Numbered from the stretch's first letter, positions 1-9,043 are shown. The stretch: 64,000 bases of DNA from Syntrophobacter fumaroxidans MPOB (GCF_000014965.1 NC_008554.1:4328001-4392000); one strand, 5' to 3'. The notes: generated by a model not told the origin, from the sequence alone. Program-made: numbers and translations.

Positions 1-764
1 CGGTGAGCCCCGCCGACGGTTCGCTGAACCTTTACGAAGGCCTCCTGCGCCTGATGAGGCCGGATGGTTCCTTCCACGAGTTCTCGTCCCGTGAATACGC
101 GGATTTCATCGGGGAACACGTGGAACCCTGGTCTTACGGCAAATTCCCCTTTGCCCACGCATGGGGCGAGGGATTTTCCATGGATCTGGAACAGCCTCGA
201 GGGGTCTATCGCACCAACTGCCTGGCGCGCATCAACGTGGCGGATCGCATCGACACACCCCTCGCCCAGGCGGAGCTTGTCGAATTCCGGTCGGAGTTCG
301 GAAGACCGGCCCAGTCGACGATGCTCTATCATCGGGCAAGGATGATCGAGCTGCTGCATGCCTGTGAGAAGGTCGTGGAACTGCTCGAGTCGCCCGACAT
401 CACCGATCCGCGCGTGAGAGACGAGGTGTGGCCTCGGGCCGGCCGCGGGGTGGGTTGCGTCGAGGCCCCCAGGGGCACCCTGATTCATGATTACTCCACG
501 GATGAAAGCGGCTGCATCACCCGCGCGAACCTGATTGTGGGCACCACCCACAACCTCGCCCCCATCAACATGAGCGTGAAAAAGGCGGCCCGCGACCTCA
601 TTCAAAACGGAAACGTCGACGAGGGACTGCTCAATCGGGTGGAGATGGCCGTGCGCGCCTACGACCCTTGAATTTCCTGCGCGACGCACCGCCTGGACGG
701 CGGCCCGGGAATCGAGATCAGGGTTTTTGACGCATCGGGCGTGATGGTGGCCGGCTCCGGTTGA
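1..764 (+). CDS. mvhA: NiFe hydrogenase large subunit, Mvh/F420-non-reducing type, selenocysteine-containing; 5' truncated by window edge
   Basis: This is the C-terminal half of a group 3 NiFe hydrogenase large subunit, the subunit that carries the Ni-Fe site. Seen: residues EAPRGTLIHDY and THNLAPINMSVKKAARDLI, typical of MvhA-like large subunits, followed by the C-terminal metal-binding box. The box reads DP-TGA-ISCATH: the codon that should be the first Cys of DPCxxCxxH is TGA at 669-671. Reading it as selenocysteine (U) restores DPUISCATH and continues for 24 residues to the true TGA at 762-764. Family knowledge: large subunits are cleaved after the box His, so the tail from RLDGGPG onward would be the removed peptide. 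The reading frame is open from base 1 and the gene starts outside the window. A SECIS-like hairpin follows the TGA. Mvh partners (MvhD/G, HdrA) are not in the window and are presumably upstream. Confidence 0.9.
669..711 (+). promoter_or_regulatory. Sec UGA codon with bacterial SECIS-like hairpin
   Basis: Directly after the in-frame TGA (669-671) is a hairpin with stem CCGCC (689-693)/GGCGG (699-703) and loop TGGAC (694-698). A lower stem TTCC (674-677)/GGAA (708-711) lies beneath it. The apical loop begins 22 nt after the UGA, and carries G residues as in bacterial SelB-binding SECIS elements, which sit inside the coding region about 16-37 nt after UGA. The pairing is seen; the function is inferred from position and from the protein motif. 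Confidence 0.75.
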
Positions 765-1129
765 ACGGCCCGCGGCCGTGGTTCATCCCGGGGTGCCGCA
801 CTTGTTTTCGAGCAATGAATCACTATGTTGTTTGCAGCCGGTGATTCCATGATGCCGGGTTTCCGCAAGGTCCGGTTCGAGACGGTTGGCGGTGGCGAGC
901 CGGCTGGTGCTTCGTTTGGGCTTCGAGGTGCTCCGGAGAGTACTCATGTGCTGAGGTCGAGTCGGGCTCGAAACTCATGACGGCGGGCGTGCGCGACGCT
1001 CACCCTTTCGATTGTGTGAAGAGGGACGGGATTTGTCTCCATACGCCTTGTCGTTTCCTCGATCCCGGATTGTTGATGTTGAACGCAGGCGAATTGACGT
1101 GAGACGGCGACGGGTTGAGAGGAGCGGCT
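765..1129. other. Gene-free spacer after the hydrogenase gene
   Basis: No reading frame with coding character was found on either strand. A GAAC/GTTC-ended inverted sequence at about 763-785 could be the hydrogenase terminator, but no T-tract follows. Confidence 0.5.
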
Positions 1130-1372
1130 GTGAAAGAGAAGGGAAACAAGATCAAGGTCCGGGCCGAGCGGGTTGATACCAAGTGCGGCTACATCGGGCA
1201 CATGACGGTGGACGAGATCAGGGAACGCACTGTGGGTGAGTTCATCAACGTGGCCTGCCCGGAGTGCGGGGAGATTCATCTGACCGTCGAGGAGAAAGAA
1301 GCCGCCGAGAGGAAGCGGATCACGGAGACCTCCAAGTACGTGCGAATCAAGGAAGAGGCCGAGCAGGAATGA
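1130..1372 (+). CDS. Small zinc-ribbon-like protein, 80 aa, unknown function
   Basis: Hypothetical protein. It holds a CGYIGH element followed by a CPECGEIH element about 30 residues later. This gives three Cys plus His residues in a spacing that suggests a single zinc-ribbon or rubredoxin-like metal site. The tail is a charged helix rich in Glu and Lys. I chose the GTG at 1130 because GAGAGGAG lies 6-7 nt upstream; a TTG at 1115 would place the Shine-Dalgarno inside the gene. It stands alone, about 370 bp after the hydrogenase gene. No function is assigned. Confidence 0.6.
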   Translation: MKEKGNKIKVRAERVDTKCGYIGHMTVDEIRERTVGEFINVACPECGEIHLTVEEKEAAERKRITETSKYVRIKEEAEQE

Positions 1373-1926
1373 ACGACCGTCTCCATGGAAAAGCATCCGC
1401 GGGCCGGAGACGACCCGGCCGGACAAATCGAGAATCGCCGCTTACGGAAACCTGCCGAAGCTCGCTCAACAGGAAGTGAAGTCCGAGACACTCCCCCGTG
1501 AACGATCGGGAAGCCCCCGGCGTTGCACCCGCTGCCTGACCTTTTTATTTATTGAAAGAATGTTTTCGGAAAGATATCATATTTATTGATAAGTCTAGCC
1601 TTCCCCGGCGTTATGCCGTGGGCCTTTTTCCGCCTCGAAACGTGGGCCGGCGCGGCGGCGGGCCGCCCACCGTTGTTGGGATGATTACAAAGGAGAATCG
1701 AGTGGTTGTCCCCCCGATTGGAGTCCACAATTGACTTCCTCTGAGCTGAAGGAGGTGATGCAGGGAGAATATCTTCGGATGTCCGCAGTCATGCGTCTTG
1801 GTGTTTTTATTGAATCTTAAGCGAATTATGGCGTTTGGGACCCGATCCTCATAGATTCAATCATGGATCCCGCTGGATTTATCATTTCTTCTGTTCGCAG
1901 TTCGGGTTCGGGAGGAGGGAGAGACT
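1373..1926. other. 554-bp spacer upstream of the exporter operon, AT-rich at 1540-1610
   Basis: No ordinary gene is visible. The stretch around 1540-1600 is strongly AT-rich and may hold the promoter of the exporter operon. At 1758 an ATG follows AAGGAGG closely and opens a 20-codon frame (MQGEYLRMSAV...) ending at TAA 1818-1820; this could be a leader peptide or chance. Confidence 0.4.
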
Positions 1927-3675
1927 ATGGCAGACAAGAACGGTAAGGAACCGGAATATGTCGTAATCGAGAGCGGCAAGACCTCATTTAGGGATCTATA
2001 CACCAAGGAGGACTGGATGGCCATCTGGATGGGCTTCCTGCTCCTCATCATCGGTCTGGCTATCTACCTGCCCCAGCCGCCGGAAAAAAGCGCTGAAATC
2101 CCTAAGTACAACGCCACGATGAAGGAAGAGGCGGCCAAGGCCCCCTTCAAGACCATCGAGTGGTACAATGCCTCGTCGGCCAAGAAGGGCATCCGGGCGA
2201 GGGATCAGGAGTTCGGCAAGACAATCCAGAATTTCTTTGCCGCTCCCGGCAAATGGTCGGAGAATCCGCTGGATGCGGTCTACCGCAGTAAGGAACAGGC
2301 CGACGCCATGAACGCAAAGGCCAAGGAAGCGGCGGATAAGGCCAAAGCAGCCGAAGACGGCGCCCTGGCGACCGCGAAGACGGCCCAGGCCGCGGCTGCG
2401 GCCGCGGGGTTCAAGGACACGGGGTTGAATGAGGCTGCGGATAAGGAAATCAAAGCTTGGCAGGCCGCCAAGGAAAAGTCTTCCAAGGCCAAGGGGAGTG
2501 CCTCCAACAAACCTTTCAACCGAATTTATTACCTCATCGGGTTGTGTGCCATTCTGGCCGTCTTTTTCGGAATCGGCAAGGCCGTCATGGGAGAATCCTT
2601 CGGCAGGTTCGTGCTCGGCTTTCCCGTTGTTTTTCTCCTTGCGGTACTGGCGTACATGGCCGAGACACAGTCTTTGATGAGTTACTGGGGATTCGGCTTT
2701 CCGCTCTGGGCGATCATCTTCGGCCTGCTCATCAGTAACACCGTCGGGACGCCCAAATGGGTTCAGCCCGCGGTGGCAACCGAGTTTTTCATCAAGACGG
2801 GCCTGGTGCTGCTCGGCGCGGAAATCCTTTTCAACAAGATCCTGGCCATCGGCAAACCGGGAATCTTCGTCGCCTGGGTGTGCACGCCCATCACCCTGAT
2901 CCTGACCTACTGGTTCGGGCAAAGGGTCATCAAGATGCCGTCCAAGACCCTCAACATCACCATCTCCGCGGACATGTCGGTCTGCGGCGTTTCCGCCGCA
3001 ATCGCCACCGCGGCCGCCTGCCGGGCCAAGAAAGAGGAACTGACGCTGGCCATCGGCCTGTCCATGGTGTTCACCGCCATCTGCATGGTGGCCCAGCCCG
3101 CCTTCGCCAAGCTTGTCGGGCTGCCGCAGATTCTCGCCGGCGCCTGGATGGGGAGCACCATCGACTCCACCGGCGCGGTGGCCGCCGCCGGGGCCTTTTA
3201 CGGCGAGAAGGCGCTTTACGTGGCCGCCACCATCAAGATGATTCAGAACGTGCTCATCGGCGTTACGGCGTTCTGCGTCGCCGTCTACTGGTGTGCCAAG
3301 GTGGAGTGCGCGCCCGGGACCAAGGTGAGCTGGTGGGAAGTGTGGTACCGGTTTCCCAAGTTCGTGATCGGGTTCATCGTGGCATCGATCGTTTTCTCCT
3401 TCATCGACCAGGGCATGGGGAAGGATATGAGCACGGTCATGATCGATCAGGGGGTCCTGAGGGGCTTCACGCGAATCGCGCGCGAGTGGTTTTTCGCCCT
3501 GGCCTTCACTTCCATCGGCCTTGAAACCAATTTCAGGGAATTCGGGCCGTATTTCAAAGGCGGAAAGCCCTTGACCCTGTACGTGTTCGGGCAGTCCTTT
3601 CAGCTCATGCTGACGCTGGTCGTCGCCTACATCATGTTCTATATCATCTTCCCCGAGGTCACCGCCGGGATCTAA
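1927..3675 (+). CDS. YeiH-family putative sulfate/anion exporter with a long Ala/Lys-rich insertion
   Basis: Polytopic inner-membrane protein of 582 aa in the YeiH (UPF0324) family, annotated in relatives as putative sulfate exporters. One membrane helix lies near residues 35-52. A hydrophilic segment of about 140 residues follows, then the conserved YeiH core from about residue 200 (about ten helices, with motifs such as GLVLLGAEILF and SADMSVCGVSAAIATAAACRAKKEE). The hydrophilic insert at about 121-195 is unusually rich in Ala and Lys and should form a long helix or coiled coil; typical YeiH proteins (about 350 aa) lack it. The start is supported by GGAGGGAGAGACT just upstream. It is followed after 3 bp by a small membrane protein and then another, forming an operon. 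In a sulfate reducer or syntroph, anion export is plausible but unproven. Confidence 0.8.
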   Translation: MADKNGKEPEYVVIESGKTSFRDLYTKEDWMAIWMGFLLLIIGLAIYLPQPPEKSAEIPKYNATMKEEAAKAPFKTIEWYNASSAKKGIRARDQEFGKTIQNFFAAPGKWSENPLDAVYRSKEQADAMNAKAKEAADKAKAAEDGALATAKTAQAAAAAAGFKDTGLNEAADKEIKAWQAAKEKSSKAKGSASNKPFNRIYYLIGLCAILAVFFGIGKAVMGESFGRFVLGFPVVFLLAVLAYMAETQSLMSYWGFGFPLWAIIFGLLISNTVGTPKWVQPAVATEFFIKTGLVLLGAEILFNKILAIGKPGIFVAWVCTPITLILTYWFGQRVIKMPSKTLNITISADMSVCGVSAAIATAAACRAKKEELTLAIGLSMVFTAICMVAQPAFAKLVGLPQILAGAWMGSTIDSTGAVAAAGAFYGEKALYVAATIKMIQNVLIGVTAFCVAVYWCAKVECAPGTKVSWWEVWYRFPKFVIGFIVASIVFSFIDQGMGKDMSTVMIDQGVLRGFTRIAREWFFALAFTSIGLETNFREFGPYFKGGKPLTLYVFGQSFQLMLTLVVAYIMFYIIFPEVTAGI

Positions 3676-3678
3676 CGC

Positions 3679-3966
3679 ATGGTTTCAAAGAACTCCTGTG
3701 TTGAAGGCCCCGTCCGCGAGGTCGAAGCCTCGCGGACGGGGCTGAAATCGTGGTTCAGGCTGCTGATCGGATTCGCTCTGGTCTGGGTGTGCATCTTTGT
3801 TTTCGGATCCCTCTCCAGGTACATTCCCGGTGCGGATCACATGGCGGAAGTGATCGACGAACGGGGCCTCAGGGCCACCGCCATCTACTACACGGACCTC
3901 GAGGAAACCTACGAGGGGTCGGAATACATACGCCATGCCCTCGAGTCCGCCCCGAACGAGGACTAG
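3679..3966 (+). CDS. Small single-span membrane protein, 95 aa, exporter-operon partner
   Basis: Unrecognised protein. After about 28 charged residues there is one hydrophobic helix (LLIGFALVWVCIFVFG). An extracytoplasmic, acidic tail of about 50 residues follows (DLEETYEGSEYIRHALE). It starts 3 bp after the stop of the YeiH-like exporter with no clear Shine-Dalgarno of its own, which suggests translational coupling. The close packing with the exporter and the next membrane-anchored protein suggests an accessory subunit, but this is inference only. Confidence 0.65.
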   Translation: MVSKNSCVEGPVREVEASRTGLKSWFRLLIGFALVWVCIFVFGSLSRYIPGADHMAEVIDERGLRATAIYYTDLEETYEGSEYIRHALESAPNED

Positions 3967-3968
3967 CC

Positions 3969-4559
3969 TTGGCCGACCGTGAAGAATTGAATCGCAGGAA
4001 GGAACTGATCCTCGGGAGCGAGCGGGCATTCGCCAACCAGGTCGGCGCGGCGGTCTTCGAGAAGCCGAAGGTCAGCTACTGGATGGTGCTCATCCCCATC
4101 CTTTTCCTCTACTTCATTTACCGCATGCAGAAATACAAGCATGGCCGGATGCGATTCAACGACGAGTTCATGATCACCCGCGGCCGGGTGATGGATGCCT
4201 CCGTGGACGCGATAGACGCGGGAACGGCGCCGGATATCGGCGCGGTGGTCGCGCGGTCCACGCTTGCGGACGGACCCGCGAAGCAGAAGTACGAATCCTG
4301 GGTCCGGGTTCTCGCCGAACACTACATGGATCTGCTGGGCTCCGAAGGCGGCAGTTTCGAAGCACTGGTGAGATCGGCCTACCGCAGCCGCACCGACTGC
4401 CTCCTCGCGCTCAACCGTCTCAGCACGGTGGAGAAGGAATTCTATTCCGCCCTCATGCCTCAAATGGCCGAAATGAACGGCGCCTCCGATATCATCGGCG
4501 TCATCGTGGAGCGATCGCAGCAATTGCGGCGTGAACTGGCCGAGCGTGTTTTTGCCTGA
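3969..4559 (+). CDS. Membrane-anchored protein of unknown function, 196 aa, third gene of exporter operon
   Basis: Hypothetical protein. The frame opens at TTG 3969, two bases after the previous stop, with ACGAGGA about 6 nt upstream. A single membrane helix (YWMVLIPILFLYFIYRMQ) lies near residues 38-55. The rest is a predicted cytoplasmic, mostly helical domain ending in a basic/acidic amphipathic stretch (VIVERSQQLRRELAERVFA). No catalytic motif was recognised. An upstream in-frame region reading back to 3750 overlaps the preceding gene and is not used. Position makes it a likely partner of the YeiH-type exporter. Confidence 0.65.
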   Translation: MADREELNRRKELILGSERAFANQVGAAVFEKPKVSYWMVLIPILFLYFIYRMQKYKHGRMRFNDEFMITRGRVMDASVDAIDAGTAPDIGAVVARSTLADGPAKQKYESWVRVLAEHYMDLLGSEGGSFEALVRSAYRSRTDCLLALNRLSTVEKEFYSALMPQMAEMNGASDIIGVIVERSQQLRRELAERVFA

Positions 4560-5872
4560 GAAACGTTTCCTTCAGTGGGTCCCCCCCTTTCCACGGCTCC
4601 GCGCGGGTCGGTCCTGCGGTTTTCTCCGCGCAGTGGTTCAGGAGCCCTTCCGGATTTTTTCACGGCACAAAATCCTGCGGTTCGGTCGGTTTTTTTCTGC
4701 GAAAATTTCTGCAATCAGGTGTAAAATATTTTGGTAATGATCGTGTTTGAATGATCGTTTGGCCGCAGATTCCGCAGCGAATGTATCCGACGGACGGGGT
4801 TCGGCGCCCGCGCTGCAACGTTCCTTTGAATTCAGCAGACCGGTTGATGCGTGCGGATGCACGCGGTTTTATGCGATGCACCGGCCTGGGTTGTCTCCCG
4901 GAAATGCATGTTGGCGATGCCTTCCCGGGATTTGGAACGTCGTTCTCAAGACATTGCCGGAAGTCGGTCCGGCAATGCCCTTGGTGTTTGTTCGATCAGG
5001 AACGGCACTGGAAATGTGGTCGTGCGGGTCCGGGTTCGAAGTGCGCGTGACCGGGTCGTAAAACCACGCTGCATTCGCCTCAACGCTCCGGCTTTATGCT
5101 GCCGGTTGATCGGAGCGAGGAGGGGTGGCATGACGGAAGTTGGCGAAAGACAGAGCGCGGCCATTCATCCCAGCCTCGACCGGTCAGTTCCCATCGGCTC
5201 CCTGGACGACAAAATCGCCTCATCCACCGACTTTCCCCTCGCGCGGCGAGCACGCGAGCGATTCAGGCTCCTGAAACGCGCCGCACACGGGGCTGACAGT
5301 CCGAGACGCTCGGCTCCCGTGTATCATGTCCCGTTCCGGCCGCTCGGCGGCGGTCTTTCCAAGGCGGCTGCGAGACATGCGGACCGCAATGCCGCCGGCC
5401 ATCCGGGGGAGGACCACACGATCCGCCCGGCCTCAACGAGAGGGCATGACCGCAGGGCCGAAGAATCGGTTGCGGTCCATTACCCGAACAGCTTGCCGGG
5501 AACCGCGGAGGGCCGGAAAGCTCTCGAAAAAGCCTCGCTTGCTCCTTTGACAGCCTTGCGGATACCATCCTCTCTTTTGTTGGGGGTAACCGATCCCGGT
5601 TCGGAACATTCCTGCTCCGGGAGCAGTCTCCATTTTGGGAACCCGAAAACCGGAACCCCCGGGAAGACCTTAGCGGATGGGGTTTTCCGGCGGACGGCAT
5701 CACGTGATGATCGGCGGCCGTCACAAGACCTGTGCCGGAAGAGGACCATCGTTCGTGCGGTTGGTCGCGGGGCGTTGGGCAATCAGGAGAGGATAAGGAC
5801 CGTTTCTATATGTGTGCTGAATAGGTTGAAAAAATCAACGCGGAAAGGAGGTATGGAGTTTTTCATCACAGG
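4560..5872. other. 1.3-kb gene-free region
   Basis: Open frames here, including one of 380 codons from 4851, lack coding character: they are rich in Arg, Ser and Cys, have no recognisable domain, and overlap in all frames. No tRNA or known RNA was recognised. The region leads into the repeat element at 5873. Confidence 0.5.
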
Positions 5873-6180
5873 TTGCGTTCAAGATGACGGCATTGGGCGG
5901 GAGGGCATAAAGCCTTCCCATACGTATGATCGGCACGTCGTTCCGTATGGACTACGTATGACCGGTATATCGCTCCGTATGGTCTATGTCTGATCGAAAT
6001 GTCGATCCATAGAGGCTACGTATGATCGATACATTGGTCCATAGGGACTATATCTGATCGACATATCGGTGCGTAGGGGCTATGTATGATCGGTGCATCG
6101 GTGCATCGGTGCGTAGGGGCGGGGTTTATCGCCGCCCGCGCCACCTCCCGCTGGGCAGGTGTTATGCAATCTTGAACACA
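5873..6180. repeat. TIR-bounded intergenic element, copy 1
   Basis: The ends are imperfect inverted repeats: TTGCGTTCAAGATGACGG (5873-5890) and the reverse complement of TGTGTTCAAGATTGCAT (6164-6180). Inside, next to the left end, is the sequence GGGCGGGAGGGCATAAAG also found in the copies at 14993 and 49782. The remainder is filled by six 32-bp tandem repeats. No transposase frame is present, so the element is non-autonomous if it is mobile. Confidence 0.6.
5921..6120. repeat. Six tandem copies of a 32-bp repeat
   Basis: Units start at 5921, 5953, 5985, 6017, 6049 and 6081. Each has the form TAYGTMTGATCG, then about 8 variable bases, then TCCRTAKGGRC or TGCGTAGGGGC. The last unit is 40 bp because GTGCATCG is duplicated. 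Units differ at several positions, so the array is old or degenerate. There are no unique spacers, so it is not CRISPR. Confidence 0.8.
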
Positions 6181-6279
6181 CCTCAGTATCAGATGTCTCT
6201 GTAACGGTTTTACTTGGGCGAGACAAATCGAGATATCATTGAACCGGTTTGCTTTAGTCGGTAAAACAAGGAGAAGCAC

Positions 6280-8037
6280 ATGAACGCCGCAGTTCTAATG
6301 GTCGTAGCATTCGTTTTATTCTTCATTGCGTATCGTATTTACGGGAAATACATCTCCAAGGTGTTCGAGGAAAACGACGCAAATCCCACACCGGCATGCG
6401 CAATGAAGGATGATTGCGATTATGTGCCCACAAAGCCGATTGTTCTCTTCGGGCACCACTTTGCCAGCATCGCGGGCGGTGGTCCCATCATCGGACCCAC
6501 GGTGGCCATGCTTTTCGGATTCATACCCGTATGGCTGTGGGCGGTGTTCGGGAGTATCTTCGTCGGTGCGGTGCACGACATGACGACGCTTTTCGCAAGC
6601 GTCCGGGAGAAGGGGAAATCCGTTGCCGAAATCGCGAAGGCGACCCTGGGAAACACGGGGTTCTTTCTCTTCATTTCATTTAACATACTCATGCTCCTGC
6701 TGGTCACGTCCGCATTTCTGGGCCTGACGGCAACGGCCCTGACTTCCCTGCTGCCCCTGGACGTGCTCAAGCTCGAACCTTCGCAAACCCTGGTGAAGAC
6801 CATAGAGGCCGGCGGGGTCGTCAAGGCGCAGATAGGCGGCATCGCCTCCACCTCGGTCATCATCATCACCTGCTGTGCGCCCTTTCTCGGTTTTCTGGTG
6901 TACAAGAAGGGAATCAACGCATATCTCGCCTCCGCCATCGCGATCGTCGTATGTATTGTTTCCGTTGTCGTTGGAATGGAAATTCCGGTTTCCTTCAACG
7001 CCAACACATGGATGATCATACTCTGCTTTTACACGTTGCTGGCCGCGGGCATTCCCGTCTGGCTGATCTTGCAGCCCCGGGATTTCACCAACTCGTTCCT
7101 GCTCTACGCGGGAGTTGCGGGACTGTTCATCGCGAGCATCGCGGCGGGTTTCAAAGGGGTTACCTTCAACGCCCCGTTGACGAACCTCGCGGCGGGGTCG
7201 GCCAAGCTGGGACCCATATGGCCGTTCCTGTTCATTACTGTGGCCTGCGGCGCCATTTCGGGCTTTCATTGCCTGGTTGCGGGCGGCACGTCGTCCAAAC
7301 AGATCTCGAAAGAATCGGACGTCAGGAGAATCGGTTACGGGGGCATGCTGCTGGAAGGCCTGCTCGCCATCGGCGTCCTGGTCGCCGTCGGATGCGGCAT
7401 CGCCTTTCAGGATTATTCGAACATCGTGTTCCCGACGACCGCCGGGGTAAGATCGAACCCGATCCTGGCCTTTGCCGCCGGCGCGGGCGGCCTGTTCGAC
7501 AAAGGGCTTGGTATATCGCCCGTGTACGGAACGATTTTCGGAATCCTTCTCGTGGAGGGTTTCGTGGTCACGACGCTGGATACGGCCGTTCGGCTCAACC
7601 GGTACTTGTTCGAAGAGCTGTGGCAGGTGATGTTCACGAATGTTCCGAAGATCATGAAAACCTATTTGTTCAACTCGGCGCTTTGCGTGTTCCTCATGTA
7701 TATTTTGGCCTACAACAATGCGTTCCTGGTTATATGGCCCGCGTTCGGCTCCGCGAATCAATTGCTTGCCTCGCTGGCCCTGATAGCCGTATCGGTGTGG
7801 TTGGTGAACAAGGGGAAAAATGCCGTGTTTACCGTGATCCCGGCCATTTTCATGATGGTGACGACCTTGTATTCCCTGGTCAGTCTGCTTGTAAACACCT
7901 ATCTTCCCAAGCAGAACTACATGTTGGCCGCTGTTGCGATATTGCTGACCATTCTCTCGATCGGCGTCATTTCAATGGCGTTCAACGCGTGGAGGAAGAT
8001 CAGGAGGGAAGCTGTAGTGCCCGCCCGCGCGGCATGA
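6280..8037 (+). CDS. cstA: CstA-family carbon starvation protein, peptide/pyruvate transporter
   Basis: A polytopic membrane protein of 585 aa in the CstA family. It contains the family's N-terminal block (FGHHFASIAGGGPIIGP, about residues 57-73) and the GAVHDMTTLFASVR motif, followed by about 16 hydrophobic helices. Family knowledge: CstA and BtsT-like members take up peptides or pyruvate when carbon is scarce. The ATG is preceded by AAGGAGAA. The gene is monocistronic in appearance. The hairpin CTTTTCGG/CCGAAAAG (8042-8065) follows the stop. Whether the substrate here is pyruvate or peptides cannot be told from sequence. Confidence 0.9.
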   Translation: MNAAVLMVVAFVLFFIAYRIYGKYISKVFEENDANPTPACAMKDDCDYVPTKPIVLFGHHFASIAGGGPIIGPTVAMLFGFIPVWLWAVFGSIFVGAVHDMTTLFASVREKGKSVAEIAKATLGNTGFFLFISFNILMLLLVTSAFLGLTATALTSLLPLDVLKLEPSQTLVKTIEAGGVVKAQIGGIASTSVIIITCCAPFLGFLVYKKGINAYLASAIAIVVCIVSVVVGMEIPVSFNANTWMIILCFYTLLAAGIPVWLILQPRDFTNSFLLYAGVAGLFIASIAAGFKGVTFNAPLTNLAAGSAKLGPIWPFLFITVACGAISGFHCLVAGGTSSKQISKESDVRRIGYGGMLLEGLLAIGVLVAVGCGIAFQDYSNIVFPTTAGVRSNPILAFAAGAGGLFDKGLGISPVYGTIFGILLVEGFVVTTLDTAVRLNRYLFEELWQVMFTNVPKIMKTYLFNSALCVFLMYILAYNNAFLVIWPAFGSANQLLASLALIAVSVWLVNKGKNAVFTVIPAIFMMVTTLYSLVSLLVNTYLPKQNYMLAAVAILLTILSIGVISMAFNAWRKIRREAVVPARAA

Positions 8038-8041
8038 CGGG

Positions 8042-8065
8042 CTTTTCGGACTGTTTGCCGAAAAG
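8042..8065 (+). terminator. Hairpin after cstA, possible terminator without T-tract
   Basis: CTTTTCGG (8042-8049) pairs perfectly with CCGAAAAG (8058-8065). G residues, not T, follow, so this is not a standard intrinsic terminator. Confidence 0.3.
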
Positions 8066-8176
8066 GGGGCCACGGCGGCCGGCCTCTTTTTCGGCGCCTT
8101 TTCGCACCCTGGTGACCACTGCGGGCAAAGGGGGGCGGGGCCGTTTTCGTGCGTGCTTTTTCGACAGGGAGGGACT

Positions 8177-8983
8177 GTGGGATCGCTGGAGCCGGACCTG
8201 CGTTTCAACGGTGTCGCGCTGGAGACCGGCGTCCGCATGCATTACGTGGAACGGGGACCCGCCGGGGCGGAGGCGACGGTCTTCATTCACGGGTACGCGG
8301 ATTCCTGGTTTTCCTTCAGTCGCGTGCTTTCGGCGCTCTCGCCCCGGCACCGCGCGGTTGCCGTTGACCTGAGGGGGCACGGGGATTCGGAAAAGCCCAT
8401 GGGCGCCTATTCCCTCGATGCTTTCGCGCGGGACGTCGTGTCCTTCATGGATGCCGTCGGCGTGGAACGGGCGAACCTAGCCGGGCATTCCATGGGGAGC
8501 TTCATCGCGCAGCGCGTCGCAATGATCGCGCCGCAGCGGGTGAAGAGCCTCACCCTCATCAGTTCCGCGCCTACCTCAAAAGATCATCCGCTTCTCCTGG
8601 AGCTGAAGGGAGCCGTCGACCGGTTGAGCGATCCCGTGGACCGCGCCTTCGTGGCCGAATTCCAGGCGACGACCAATCCCGTTCCGGCGGACTTCATGGA
8701 AGGCATCATCTCCGAGAGTTTGAAAATACCGGCGCGTATCTGGCGCGAAACGCTTCACACCCTGCTCCTCGAGGACCACAGCGCGCGGCTGCCCGAGATC
8801 GTCGTTCCCACGCTGATCGCCTGGGGAAAGCAGGACGGGTTTTTCACCCGTGAGTTCCAGGACGGGCTGAGAGAATTGATCCCCGCTTCGAACATCAAAA
8901 CCTACGCCGCCGGTCACGCCCTTCACTGGGAAAAACCCGCGGAATTCACGCGGGACCTCGAAGCTTTCATTGCAGAGGCATGA
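8177..8983 (+). CDS. Alpha/beta hydrolase
   Basis: An alpha/beta-hydrolase-fold enzyme of 268 aa. The oxyanion motif HGYADSW, the nucleophile elbow GHSMGS (Ser near residue 105), the acid in WGKQDGFF and the base in AGHALHWEKP give a complete Ser-Asp-His triad. The fold covers esterases, lactonases, C-C hydrolases and haloperoxidase-like enzymes; the substrate cannot be named. The GTG at 8177 has AGGGAGGG just upstream; a GTG at 8153 would add eight residues and cannot be excluded. It faces no obvious operon partner and may be transcribed alone. Confidence 0.85.
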   Translation: MGSLEPDLRFNGVALETGVRMHYVERGPAGAEATVFIHGYADSWFSFSRVLSALSPRHRAVAVDLRGHGDSEKPMGAYSLDAFARDVVSFMDAVGVERANLAGHSMGSFIAQRVAMIAPQRVKSLTLISSAPTSKDHPLLLELKGAVDRLSDPVDRAFVAEFQATTNPVPADFMEGIISESLKIPARIWRETLHTLLLEDHSARLPEIVVPTLIAWGKQDGFFTREFQDGLRELIPASNIKTYAAGHALHWEKPAEFTRDLEAFIAEA

Positions 8984-9043
8984 TCCCCGCAAAGGGGACG
9001 GCAATCTGGATGGGCCGAATGGGCCGGGATCGTCCGCCGGCGC

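Noticed and set aside
669-671. TGA as the normal stop of the hydrogenase gene
   Set aside because: The large subunit would end at DP, losing the conserved Cys and His of the metal site, while the bases after TGA encode exactly ISCATH.
5024-5060. tRNA T-arm-like GGGTTCGAAG
   Set aside because: No acceptor, D or anticodon stem could be built around it.
4851-5993. Long plus-strand open frame of 380 codons
   Set aside because: It shows no domain, is rich in Arg, Ser and Cys, has no ribosome site and runs into the tandem repeats; other frames here are equally open because of high G+C.
5921-6120. Tandem repeats as a CRISPR array
   Set aside because: There are no spacers: the units abut one another and differ by point changes; no cas gene is near. 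The array at 49479 is rejected for the same reason.
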